A DNA stretch of 60,000 bases, from contig NC_064035.1 in NCBI RefSeq assembly GCF_932526225.1, positions 2,667,501 to 2,727,500 of the forward strand, read 5' to 3'. The notes beneath the pieces were generated by a model. It made no database searches. It was not told where the DNA came from and worked only from the letters and a program-made list of their open reading frames with translations. Below, piece after piece: positions 35,279-45,048 of the stretch. Position numbers and translations under genes: made by a program. Origin of the DNA: Nematostella vectensis. Its lineage: Eukaryota; Cnidaria; Anthozoa; Actiniaria; Edwardsiidae. Positions within the stretch are counted from its first letter, which is position 1; each line of letters begins with the position of its first letter.

Positions 35279-35765
35279 TACACGGCCGAGTCCATCGTGG
35301 AAACGATCAACCGCGCTGAAAGCAAGATTCTGACCGCGAAGCTGGATCCCCTCACCGGGAAAATCACGTTTATGTCCAGTGGCGTAGCGTTCCTGAATGC
35401 CGAGCTTTGCGCACTATTTGGCCTAGAGACTAAATACAATCAGTTGGGGGGGCGGGGCCTCGCACTGCCCTTGGGGGACCCCCACTTAAGGTGGCTTTGC
35501 CGAAAATAGAGGCCCTCTACATCTGCTGCGATATCGTAGATCGCACGCAATGCCTCTCCTTAGGCGAGCCTTCAAACGTTCTCGCTTGCCTAGAAACCCG
35601 CGGGAGACCTCACGAGAAAGTCGTCTATGGACCCGACATCCCGTTTGTGTCGCAGCAACTTCCTCTGAGTTTGTCTCGAGTATCCAAATATGGATAAGGG
35701 ATAACTACGGTAAACGGGTGGACTTTAAGGGCAAGCCTGTTCGCCTTGTATTAGAGCTAACCTAG
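35271..35765 (+). pseudogene. Penton-like minor capsid candidate, 5'-truncated
   Basis: Coding signal: LPAGHYTAESIVETINRAE and LTGKITFMSSG in one frame (to about 35460), ALPKIEALYICCDIVD in a second, and FVSSIQIWIRDNYG through GKPVRLVLELT, ending in a stop at 35763-35765, in a third. The 'P-GHY-E-I-IN' block followed by a beta-rich region and a 'LYICCDIV' strand is the pattern of single-jelly-roll minor capsid proteins in Polinton-like viruses. The first 50 or so residues expected are missing: upstream sequence on this strand is the start of the oppositely oriented capsid gene. Confidence 0.55.
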
Positions 35766-35781
35766 CTCCGACGTAACAAAC

Positions 35782-36425
35782 ATGGCAAACAGCGACGTTA
35801 GCGGTGGTGCCATATACCCCTCGCTTCCCAGTATGCACAGCGGCGGCGACGTGCAAAGCTTCCGTCTCCAGAAAATATGTGACTCTCAGGCGGTTCTAGA
35901 CAACGAGATAACGCATCATCGACAGGTGCGGAAAAAGTGTAAGCGCGCCTTTGCCGTTACCCATGCTGTGTCTGTGGTATCCGGCATCGCTGCAGGGGCG
36001 CTTTCCAGCGCCGGGGTAGGGGTCTCTTTGAGTGGGATAGGGGTTCTGATCGGCGGTCCGCTGGCAGGGATCGCTGGGCTGATCGGTGTCGTGGGCGTAG
36101 GCGCAGGGATAGAGATCTTACGAGCAAGGTGGCTAAACACGAAGACACGATGGTTTTACCGGAGAGTAAGAAAAACTCGATCAGCGAGCTGGTCTCTAAG
36201 GCTCTGCAAAACGGGCATATCTCAGACGAAGAGTTTCAGCTAATACTTCGGGAACAAGAGAGATACTACGCGCTCAAGGCCACTATCAGAGCTCGACACG
36301 GCCTCGCATCGCGTGAGAAAAAAAGCAAGAAAGGGCCCATGAGAAAGTCCCTGGAGACACGCGAAAAGATGAAAAAGAGACTGCGAGAAATTTGCGAAGA
36401 GTTCGGGAGCGATTTGTTCGAGTAA
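35782..36425 (+). pseudogene. Membrane protein with charged helical tail, one frameshift
   Basis: The start is the ATG at 35782 (MANSDVSGGAIYPSLPS), 16 bases after the penton-like gene. The glycine-rich hydrophobic centre (VVSGIAAGALSSAGVGVSLS, then more) probably spans a membrane twice. After a frameshift near 36115-36130 it continues with SKVAKHEDTMVLPES, SELVSKALQNGHISDEEFQL and a Lys/Arg-rich end, to the TAA at 36423-36425. Proteins with this glycine-rich core and ISDEEF-type tail recur in animal Polinton-like elements; their function is unknown. About 213 residues if read through. Confidence 0.7.
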
Positions 36426-36535
36426 AACTCAGGTTTAAACGCCACGCTAGCGGCTTTGAATTTACGGCCGAAAAACGGTTATTCCGCGCTCCGTAGGCTC
36501 GGTATACTATAGGACAGACGAGGGTCTAATTGCAA

Positions 36536-36654
36536 GGTTCCCACATGTTACCACCCAAGGGGGGGCAGCCACCCTGTTATCGTTAGCGCTAGGCTCCCCC
36601 CTTGCTTCCCCCAGCGCTACCGAAAACGCGCACGCGCCGCCACCCCCTTAAAGC
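36536..36654 (-). repeat. Right terminal inverted repeat of the Polinton-like element
   Basis: Inverted match to 25971-26089 over 119 bp. It begins GGTTCCCACATG and ends CCCCCTTAAAGC. Immediately outside, GCTTTAAGCG forms a small palindrome with the end of the repeat, so the true terminus may lie further right. Confidence 0.93.
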
Positions 36655-36961
36655 AAATGCTTTAAGCGACCCCTATAACACACCCCTCTCCCACGAGGCC
36701 CCCAGACGGTATACCCTAGGCCTTGGGGTCTACGAAAAACTACGGAAAACGGGCTGGGGGGCGCGGGCCTACATACACAGTTGCCCCAGTTGTTTATGTA
36801 CGTGAAACCTTATCTGCTTCCCCAGACGGTATACCCCAGGCCACGGAAAACAGGATGGGGAGCGCGGCGAGCCGGGCGGCGGGCGCCAGTCGGGTTTTAC
36901 TGAAACCCCCCAGTGCGTGATTTTAGGCTGGGGGATCAACTTCCCCAGTAGAAGTTTTCAC
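36655..36961. other. GC-rich tail outside the right terminal repeat
   Basis: About 300 bp of high GC with a repeated phrase, CCCCAGACGGTATACCC (near 36698 and 36820), each followed by GGAAAAC text. Base composition drops abruptly to AT-rich at 36962. It may be the real end of the viral element, deleted on the left side, or a piece of a related element. Confidence 0.45.
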
Positions 36962-38720
36962 GGCAAATTATATAAAACAACAATCATAAATATGTGTTTA
37001 CAACAAACAATTCTCTTCCAATTCCCTTTTAATGAAAATGATACATCCAGAACTTAAAACCATTCTATTCACACCGATATTGTGGTTATTAAGACAGGTA
37101 TTGTACAAATAAAAGATTTCAAGTCTCCATAATGAAGTAAATCTTATTCCGGTGACAATGGTTTCTTGGGTGACATGATTTCTGAACATTTGCGTGAAGA
37201 ATTGAAGTTCATTCATCTAAAAATATTGTAAATCAAAGAAAAATAAAGAAAATCAAAGAAAAATAAACATAGACTGAGAATGCCTAGGTTTTCCATCTCA
37301 CCGTATTGAAGAGAAAAAGAACTTTTTAGGAGTCAGCCTGATGCATCTTGAATGAACTCCAAATTCGCCGTCTCCCCGACGTCTTCCCAATCAATTATTT
37401 ATATAACATTTAGATAACTTAACATTAGATAACTTAACAGATACCAGGACACTAGCCTACAAGTAGCATTGTAATCATGAGCTATGAGAAGCAGCTAAAA
37501 GGATAAAAACAGGTAGCGAACGAAGTCAAGAAATGCATAGGGAAAAAATCGTGAAATGTAATAGCTCGTGAGGTGCCCATAACCAAATATGGCGCGTTGA
37601 ACCATATATGGGTGCTATGATTGACAAGCTCGCGCAAACTTAAAATAGCTTTCATGGACGGCATCATGGGCCACGGGGATTCCTTCTCTTATATCATGGT
37701 CTCTTGCGGGAGCTTAATTAAAATGGGGTCTAAAAGTTATCGTGATAATAACAACGCTGTAAATTTTTGGTTTATTGCTTGATTTTAATGAGAAAATTTG
37801 ACTGAAAACATGTAGATGAAAGTGTACATCAACGGCACGCAACCACATTTCTACGATTCATTTTTTCCCCGAATATTTATACAATCCCTAATAACTGTAA
37901 CTTTGAACAAAACAAACTTAAAATAACTGACTTATAAATACATGGAACCATGTTGGCAAAATGTCCGCAAAACTAGGTATTTAACTTATCATGAGAGTGA
38001 GTTGTTTTATTAGCAATTCTACGCAAAGTAGCTCGTTATGCTCGATTATATCGAAGACTTAAGCTTTTCGTCATGAGAATATCTTCTGCGTCTACAACGA
38101 TCGCATGGCGTCTTATGTTAGCCGATTTCTAAAGCGTGCAACAAACAAGTGGATGGCTATTGTCTATCCTTTAAAAAGGATAAATCGTGGAGCTGGCAAT
38201 GGACTAGAGGTTCCTTGCAATTATACATTTTCTGGAGACAAACAAATGTCAATCCCATGGTTGAAATCAAAGTTAGAAAATTGTAATTATGAAATTCTTT
38301 AATGGTTACCTACTGGAAAGGCAGCTTTTGTGAAACATCACAACATTTCCGCTTTATATGTGTTTTCAGCATGCAATAGATATGATGTTTATCAGGTGTT
38401 GACTGATGTTGTAAAGCAAAAAATCATTGTGGTCGCTTACGAGAGCTTAAAAATAAAAGAAAATCTCAGTTGGTGGTTTGAAATTTTGGTCGTTAACGGA
38501 TCTGGTCGCACCGATAAGTTGGTCTTAAGAGCTAAGAATTACAGAGTTTGTGTGACAATTCAATCGGTGATTCGTGATCGTAGTCGTTATCGGAGCTGGT
38601 CGCTTACGAGAGCGGTCGTTCAGAGAGCTTCGACTGTATTCCCATAACTATGATAACAGTGTGCTATTGGCACCCCTAGCGGGTACCTGTAGAATCGTAA
38701 ACAAAAATAGTAATTTGTTC
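36962..38720. other. AT-rich intergenic region, no gene supported
   Basis: Frames at 38105-38302 and 38330-38647 (+) show no recognised domain and have no clear splice context. The final 60 bases are the 3' flank of the acetyltransferase gene. Confidence 0.4.
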
Positions 38721-39665
38721 TCAGAGGGCGTCTGTAATGGTGGTGCTATTCAAATCCCTCTCCAGTATTAAACAAGTCCCTGTTCTCCGAGCTCTTGGGG
38801 CACCATGTTGACATTCTTGAGCAAGATCCTTGTCACAAAGCACTTCGAAATAGAACGGTCCTTGAATCACCTCCATTGCCACTCTAAGTTGCTGCTTCAA
38901 GTGTGCTCGGAGGTGGACTGGGTCTGCGGTGTACACTGTACACGTCCACAGGTATACCGCACGCGCAGACAGCCGACCATGACTAAATGACTCTGGAAAA
39001 GTGTCGAGGGATGTTTGCACAGCGAACATTCGATCATCTTTTAGGAATATTAAGTCGAAGTTTGTTTGCTCACCTACTTTGAACACTTCCCAGTTTATTA
39101 GAGCATCACCTTTCAGAAATAGCGCGTCCACTGCACCTTTATTTTTTATTATGTTCCCCTTAACTTCTCCCTTACTATAAGGCGATGGTAGAATGTTGTC
39201 CGTTGTTTCAAGAAATGCATCTAGCAGGTCCTTTCCAATTTCCTCCTTTAGCTCCCATTGTATATGAGCCAATTCATAAAACACTTGAGCCCCCATTTTC
39301 AACTGAACTAACACGCCATTATTGTCAGCAGTCATTCTCATTACCCTTACTTTGGGATACTTTTCCTTGACAAACTTGCATTTTTCTTTTTCGAGCTTTC
39401 TGTAGACACCTTGCCCGCGATAGTCCGGATTCACTCTGCCTGCCTGAGATAAAAGCGTCTTTTCATTGTCAATCAGCCAAGCAGAAGTCAGACCAACGAT
39501 TTGTTCCCCGTCTACCGCTACAAACATGTGCCGGTTTGGCTGACGTAGCCACACGTGGTAACACTTTGGAAGGTAGTCTAGCTCTCCGTAGATGCCTTTT
39601 GACATTTCCACTACTAGCTTATAGTCGCTTTCGAGTGCTAAGCGTACTTTGATTGGATCGTCCAT
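38721..39665 (-). CDS. Histidine N-acetyltransferase-like GNAT enzyme, copy 1
   Basis: 314 residues in one exon from the ATG at 39665 (MDDPIKVRLALESDYK); the frame extends further upstream, but the other copies fix this start. GNAT fold: beta strands with MFVAVDGEQIVGLTSAWL, acetyl-CoA-binding motif A in RVNPDYRGQGVYRKL, then VRVMRMTADNN. The C-terminal half (SKGEVKGNII, VGEQTNFDLIFLKDDRMF) matches the extended domain of NAT16/histidine N-acetyltransferase-like proteins, which acetylate free histidine or related amino acids. A probable retrogene family, since all copies lack introns. An inverted-repeat element has inserted 10 bases before the ATG, which may have removed its promoter. The frame is intact. 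Confidence 0.85.
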   Translation of the reverse strand: MDDPIKVRLALESDYKLVVEMSKGIYGELDYLPKCYHVWLRQPNRHMFVAVDGEQIVGLTSAWLIDNEKTLLSQAGRVNPDYRGQGVYRKLEKEKCKFVKEKYPKVRVMRMTADNNGVLVQLKMGAQVFYELAHIQWELKEEIGKDLLDAFLETTDNILPSPYSKGEVKGNIIKNKGAVDALFLKGDALINWEVFKVGEQTNFDLIFLKDDRMFAVQTSLDTFPESFSHGRLSARAVYLWTCTVYTADPVHLRAHLKQQLRVAMEVIQGPFYFEVLCDKDLAQECQHGAPRARRTGTCLILERDLNSTTITDAL

Positions 39666-39675
39666 CGTGAAACTG

Positions 39676-40476
39676 TCAAGGGTGTTGGGAACAGTGTTTT
39701 TTAGGCTGATTCTGATAGTTAACCACAATTTCCCTCTAATTTGGCTGAAATGTGCCTTATTTGCGACGCGCTCTCCGTGTTTGTTAAGAAAACCCGTTGA
39801 AATTACGTTGCGTGATCAGAACTACTACCCCGTTGCACTCGAATTGTCCCGGACACGCTAGACGAAACGTGCCCGACTAAAAAAATCAATAGAGTGAAAT
39901 TCGTGGCTAATCAAAATTTAGCCTAACAAACTCTGTTCCTACCGTCCTTGTAATTTTTTCCTTAGTCGGGCACGTCTAGCGTGTCGGTAGTAGTACGGAA
40001 GCCCATGAGGGCCACTCAAGGTTTTCATTAACAACATCTCACCTTTCGGTCACGACTTTGAACTATTTGCGTCACGACAACTGACTTTGAGTGTCACGAC
40101 AAAGCACTATTTGATTATCGCTTAAAACATTGCAGGTTTAGTTCACCATATCGCACTCTGTGTCTCAAAACATCGCACTTTGTGTCTTAAAAAAACTCAT
40201 CATTTTGCCTTTGCTTAAAACATTTCAGTATATCGTTCACGACATTCAACTTTGTGCTTATAACATAGCACTATTTGTCTATTGAATAAAATATTTGACT
40301 TTGTGCTTTATAACATGGGACTTTGTCTTTTAACTCCGATCACGCAACGTAACTTGACCGCTGAACAAACACGGAGAGCGCGTCGCAAATAAGGCACATT
40401 TCAGCCGAATTAGAGAAATTTGTGATTTATAGAATTTATCCTAACAAACACCAAACACTTTTCCTACCGCCCTTGA
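39676..40476. mobile_element. Inverted-repeat element in the 5' leader of acetyltransferase copy 1
   Basis: 801 bp, beginning TCAAGGG and ending CCCTTGA. The outer 150 bp on each side are inverted copies (for example GCTGAAATGTGCCTTATTTG and GCGACGCGCTCTCCGTG on the left, their complements near 40340-40410). Flanks ACTG and GCTG may be the target duplication. Comparison with copies 2 and 3, where the ATG runs straight into GCTGTTAAGAAA, gives the empty site. The interior has short tandem texts (CATCGCACTTTGTGTCTT). No coding capacity. Confidence 0.8.
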
Positions 40477-41467
40477 GCTGTTAAGAAAATCAGGAGATTT
40501 TGATATGCATTATTTGAATAGATGTTGTATACTATGTTTGGGCACCCTATTGTTTTTACGAGAAAAAAGACACTTGAAAAACATCACATAAATTAGATCG
40601 TGTTGCCCCGGGCTATAGGACAATTTTTGTCTTGTTAGCCTCCTCTGTCGGCGTCTCGAGTGATTTTGGAAAAAGGCCTTTTTTTATTTCCGCCTTCCTG
40701 TGGCGTGTTCAGGAAAGAGTTAAGAGGTATTCAAGTTGACCGATGTTGGTTGTTTACCAATTAATCGGAAATTCCGGGATGAGATACCAGTTTTTCAGAA
40801 ATGCCATAATGGTAAGAAAAAAGTTTCCTATATTCAAGAATTTCCGGGGTGACTGATTTACCATTTGCTTCTGTACCCAGAAATTCAACTTTTGGGGTCC
40901 TGGGGAATAGTGGTCGGTCTTTCAGATAAAAGTTCTAACTGCTTCAAAGATTTCAGCATCAGATTCAAAACTTAGTGCCGGAGCACCATAAATAAGAATA
41001 AGTGATGGAGAACAATTAATTGAGTATAAAGGCGAATTAAGTGCACAAAGTCCTAATCTGAGTCTAGTGTGAAAAATCTGGGTCTGTCTATCTCCTAAAT
41101 AAAATAACTTGTTACGTGAAACAAAACAAAAAAATCAGTGATTAATGCTCTTTTAAAAGAGGCAATTGAAGGACTATTGACTCGCACTGAAAGAGGAAGA
41201 GAGTTCCATGGAAAAACAGATGAATACAAAAACGATTTTCTTGATTTCTCAGTTCTTACATAAGGTTAAGTCAGATTTTCGCTGTTACGAAGATAATATT
41301 CTATAGTAAAACTAACAATATTAGGACAAATAGCAGATAGATATGTGGGGGCAATGTTATTGATCATTTTAAAAAAGAGAATTGAATAAGAGAACGCTCC
41401 ATGGAGGCACCAAGGTCTTTAGAGAAGAACTCTAAAACCGTATCATGACAGTTCTCTGACTCTCGTG
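40477..41467. other. Intergenic, with partial MITE copy
   Basis: 40477-40530 matches the 5' flank of the other acetyltransferase copies. 40638-40730 is a partial, reversed copy of the MITE at 11295-11530. Nothing else is recognised. Confidence 0.45.
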
Positions 41468-41752
41468 TCACGCTGTCGAAACATATATGCGAATGTTTGA
41501 CCTGCGAGTGTATTGCTCTTTGTCGTTAGCCTTGTACTCAAGCTTTTTCTCCACAGTATCTTTTAGGGGTTCCACCGTGACTTTAATAACTTCGTTTACT
41601 GCAGTTTTGGAGGTAGACCTAATAATCTGGAGGAACTGCTCAGATTTAAAGAAGGCCCTTATTTCGCTATGGGTGGCTTCACGAATTGAGCCCTCACCCT
41701 GGGTTGAGTTTGCTCTTGTCATGGGGTGACTTCTTGAAGACTGGGCGGCCAT
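41468..41752 (-). pseudogene. LINE ORF1-like fragment
   Basis: 94 residues: MAAQSSRSHPMTR, a helical centre (VTVEPLKDTVEKKLEYK) and the ending EQYTRRSNIRIY. The coiled-coil-then-QY-RR-N-RI pattern is typical of ORF1 proteins of several non-LTR retrotransposons just before the RNA-binding domain. The frame then stops, so it is a 5' fragment. An unrelated host protein with the same short motif cannot be excluded. Confidence 0.5.
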
Positions 41753-42350
41753 GATGAAAAATATGGCAAAGAATCAAAGACAGTCAGCTCAAATAAATTC
41801 CACGGAATTGGGCTTCAAACAGCTTTAAAGAAAAATTTAACAGCTAGCGCCCGTCCAACCGAGAAAAACTAGACGCTACATTCAATACGAAATTGCTTTG
41901 CAGCGGAGAGACTCAAAACAGTCGCTGACGTCAGCGACATGGTTTGTATGCAGAATGCCAGCCTTATAACTTAGGCCAACCAATGACAGAAGGCACTTTC
42001 TGAAACCCAGGCTTGTGTTGTTTTGATTTGGGCCCTGTCATCTGTCATTATGTTCCTAGCGGCTATCAACTTCTAACTACGGATTTGAGCAGAAGGATTT
42101 CATAGGCTTTGACTCATTGTTTCCTTCCTTGTACTTTGATAAGGAAGGCATTCTAGCACTTTGCGTTGCAAACACAGTTGCTAGCATGCACGGGTCACTG
42201 CATGAATAATACTTCACAGGTCTGTGGGTAAATTGGCTCAGTTTTTTCACTAGATGCACACACATCGATTCTGATTGAAATTCAAATTTTCAAATACAGA
42301 GACTGTGACTATGCTAGCGCCTAGTATCAACTGATCAAAACTGAAGTTTA
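41753..42350. other. Intergenic; right part belongs to the segmental duplication
   Basis: From about 42165 (CACAGTTGCTAGCATGCACG) to 42350 the sequence matches 51,835-52,003 plus 52,376-52,392. This marks the left end of the first duplication unit. The remainder has no gene. Confidence 0.5.
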
Positions 42351-43289
42351 GTCCGGCGGATATGTGCAGATTTGACCTTGAATTGCGCACTTTTTGCTAA
42401 AGTTACCAATTTTAGCATAGTGATAGTTTTTAATACCCCTTACAAGATAGGCTATAGAGCCAAGCTCAGTTCAGCTTTAATTTTTTTATTAATAATGGAT
42501 ATTGATTTGGCCCCTATTTTAAACCGGAAGTAAACTAACTTTTTCCAAAAAATAAATAAACTCGCAAAATTTAAGAAAGTTTACTTATAGACGAATAAAA
42601 TATAAGACAAAGAATGCATCTAAACCAAAGCTTTCTGAAAGTAACCGCAAATATTTCATTTTTGTAACTTTTACGGTGACATTGACTTTGAACCGGAAGT
42701 AGTCAATACTGGCACGCTTTTTTCACTTTGCGCCTTTCAACAAAAATAAAAAAAAACTTGTTTCAGGAATAGTTTAGGGGAATCTTTACAAGATAGGCTA
42801 TGGAGCCAAACGAAAATCTGATTTAATCACGGATTATCTTGGGATATCAAAATGGCCGATAATTTAATCTGGAAGTGAAAATCACGCGTCCATACTCACT
42901 ATTTTTGAAAGTCGTCAAATGAAATAAAAGACACATGTAGCCAGCCCAAGTATACCAAATATACACGCTCAATAGCTGGACCAAGAGAAAAGAAAGAATA
43001 GACAAAAGCAACTGCTTATGTGACAAGCCTGGCGGGGATACCAAGAACCACGTGGGCGGGCCGCTCCACCTATTGACTTCAACGTCTGTAAACGACCGCT
43101 TACATAGCAAGTGCTACAAGATGAACAGTTTCTAACTGTAGGAACCGTTAATTTGGCGGCCTTGGAAGCGCGCTTATCACTCTCCTTGCCTTTCTTCCTT
43201 ATTCTACAGAAGAGTCAAAGGAGTATCTATCCAAATAAATACTGGTAGAATTTCACGCATTTACAGGCGATACTGTATCCTGTTGTGTG

Positions 43290-43573
43290 GGTAGGGGGGA
43301 AAGACAGTAATTGCTGTATTCCCCGAAGCCACCGATGCTTTTCGACAGCTAGCCTTTAGGCCAGTCGAGATAAAAGACAGAATGTTTAGCAACACTTTAG
43401 TGCTTTCCACTGCTACTATACGACCAAACAAGTACAGAGAGTCGGAAGTAGGCAAGGCAAGAATGCAGCTCTTCGTGAAGAAAGGAAAAGCATTTGATAT
43501 CATTCTACCGACGAAGGCAGTTCTGCCTCAGTATTTCCGTCTTTTTTTGCAGAATGGACAACAGTTGCCATAG
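43290..43573 (+). pseudogene. Captured coding fragment inside the foldback element
   Basis: A frame open from about 43300 reads VIAVFPEATDAFRQLAF, then MFSNTLVLSTATIRPNKYRE and KARMQLFVKKGKAFDIILPT, with no stop until 43571-43573. The last block recalls an 'AR-LF-KKG--D-IPPTKAAL' motif seen in uncharacterised multi-copy invertebrate proteins. It has no start codon and no obvious exon borders. It may be a transduplicated exon or an old element gene. Confidence 0.35.
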
Positions 43574-43649
43574 CCGCTTTGGACAAACGCGCTACCAGAG
43601 CTTCCCAAGGCGTGCCAATAAGCCAAGAACTATATAAATGAGGGATCAA

Positions 43650-44055
43650 GGCTATTAGATGCAAGATAGGCTGCCCAGCACGCTGCTTTTGCACCCAAGC
43701 CAGCATGGAATGTTCAGCCCTTTGCAGCTCCACTGAATCGTGTAACGATAAAGCTGTAAAATATCTGAACTGCATTAAATGCAGGAACTGTAGGAAATGT
43801 AGGAACCAAGAGCTATTAGATGCAAGATAGGCTGCCCAGCACGCTGCACTTGCACCCAAGCCAGCATGGAATGTTCAGCCCTTTGCAGCTCCACTGAATC
43901 GTGTAACGATAAAGCTGTAAAATATCTAACTGCATTAAATGTAGAAACGCTGCACGCTGCACTTGCACCCAAGCCAGCATGGAATGTTCAGCCCTTTGCA
44001 GCTCCACTGAATCGTATAACGATAAAGCTGTAAAATATCTGAACTGTATTAAATG
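43650..44055. repeat. Three tandem copies of a roughly 140-bp block
   Basis: Copies start near 43652, 43812 and 43948 (the third lacks the first part). Shared text includes CACCCAAGCCAGCATGGAAT and GATAAAGCTGTAAAATATCT. The open frames on the minus strand across them are repetitive and not called. Confidence 0.8.
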
Positions 44056-45048
44056 AAGATAACAATTCTCATCGGAGCTTGTAATTACGTTAGACCGACG
44101 TATATGAACCACACTCTTAATAAGAACATCCAGCCTGAGATTTCACTAATTTTTAACAAAATGCCAAGGCTCACATAGCAGGAAAACATTGTCTTTATTA
44201 TTCAATTGGTGCACTCTTAAATGCAAAATACAACTGTCATTTATTATTTGTGTGACTCTATTAAAAAAATGCCTCATTGCTTATTCGTATATGCATTAAG
44301 CTGGTTTTATTAGAGTGTACAGAAACAGGTTTGGAAACTACTTCCGGTTTTTAAAAAGGTAAAATTAATAGCAGAAACCTAATCATTTTTACCTTTTTTA
44401 CAACTTAAAAGTATCAAATGGATTTCATGAATTTTTTAGTCGCAGACAAGATGTGCATCTCTGTGCTTTCAAAAATAACAAATTTAATCTCCAGTGCAAA
44501 ATGGCGACAATAAACCATATTAGTCGGTGATAAAAGCTGATTTTATCTTGGCTCCATAGCTCATCTTATAAAGGTTATTTCAACCTACAACTGCAATATA
44601 ATTGGTGTCTTTTGCTAGAAGGCGCGGGGTGAAATAAACGTCCCATGTTTTACTGTCAAATACTTCCGGTTAAAGTTCCAAAAATGACAAATTCGCGGGT
44701 ATTTTCAGAAATCTTGGGTTTAAATACATTCTTTGACTTTCATTTTAGTCGTCTAGTGGAAAACAGTATCAAAATGTGCAAGTTTATTTATTTTTTAGAA
44801 AAGGGTAGTTTACTTCCGGTTCAAAATGGCGGCCAAATCAATACTCCTTATTAATTGGCAATTAAAGCCGATCTGAGCTTGGCTCTACAGCCTATCTTGA
44901 AAAGGGAATTAAAAAAATATCACTATGCTTAAATTGGAAACTTTAGCAAAAAGTGCGCAATTAAAACACATATCCGCCGGACTAGTTCACGGATGGTTGG
45001 TCTTGGGCTTCCATCTGTAGAGTCCCAAACAAAAATAGTAATTTGTTC

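Larger units (their letters stand above)
25971..36654. mobile_element. Polinton-like virus (Maverick-type) integrated element
   Basis: A 10,684-bp GC-rich block in AT-rich surroundings, with 119-bp terminal inverted repeats differing at only a few positions. Gene content by motif: DNA polymerase B-like, SF1 helicase with HNH-like domain, DDE integrase, A32-like packaging ATPase, double-jelly-roll-type capsid candidate, penton-like candidate, and a set of small membrane or virion proteins. This combination is known only from Polintons and Polinton-like viruses and relatives such as adintoviruses. Layout: replication genes (+) converge on integrase (-); virion genes run leftward from the capsid; two genes run rightward at the right end. 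At least five in-frame stops and about nine frameshifts show that it is a fossil. No target duplication was found. Confidence 0.92.
42351..44982. mobile_element. Foldback-type element with about 550-bp arms
   Basis: 2632 bp with ends GTCCGGCGGATATGTG and its complement, flanked by TA on both sides (42349-42350, 44983-44984). The left arm (to about 42900) and right arm (from about 44330) are diverged inverted copies; shared texts include GCGCACTTTTTGCTAAAGTT and ACCGGAAGTAAACTA. The empty site is present at 52,390 (GAAGTTATTCACGG). The interior contains three tandem copies of a roughly 140-bp block (43,650-44,055) and a host-like coding fragment. No transposase was recognised; TA flanks suggest Tc1/mariner-type mobilisation. 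Confidence 0.8.

Noticed and set aside
38805-39370. Plus-strand frames opposite the acetyltransferase genes (also at 45108-45318 and 52521-53111)
   Set aside because: They are shadows of the conserved minus-strand coding sequence; their recurrence follows from gene duplication.
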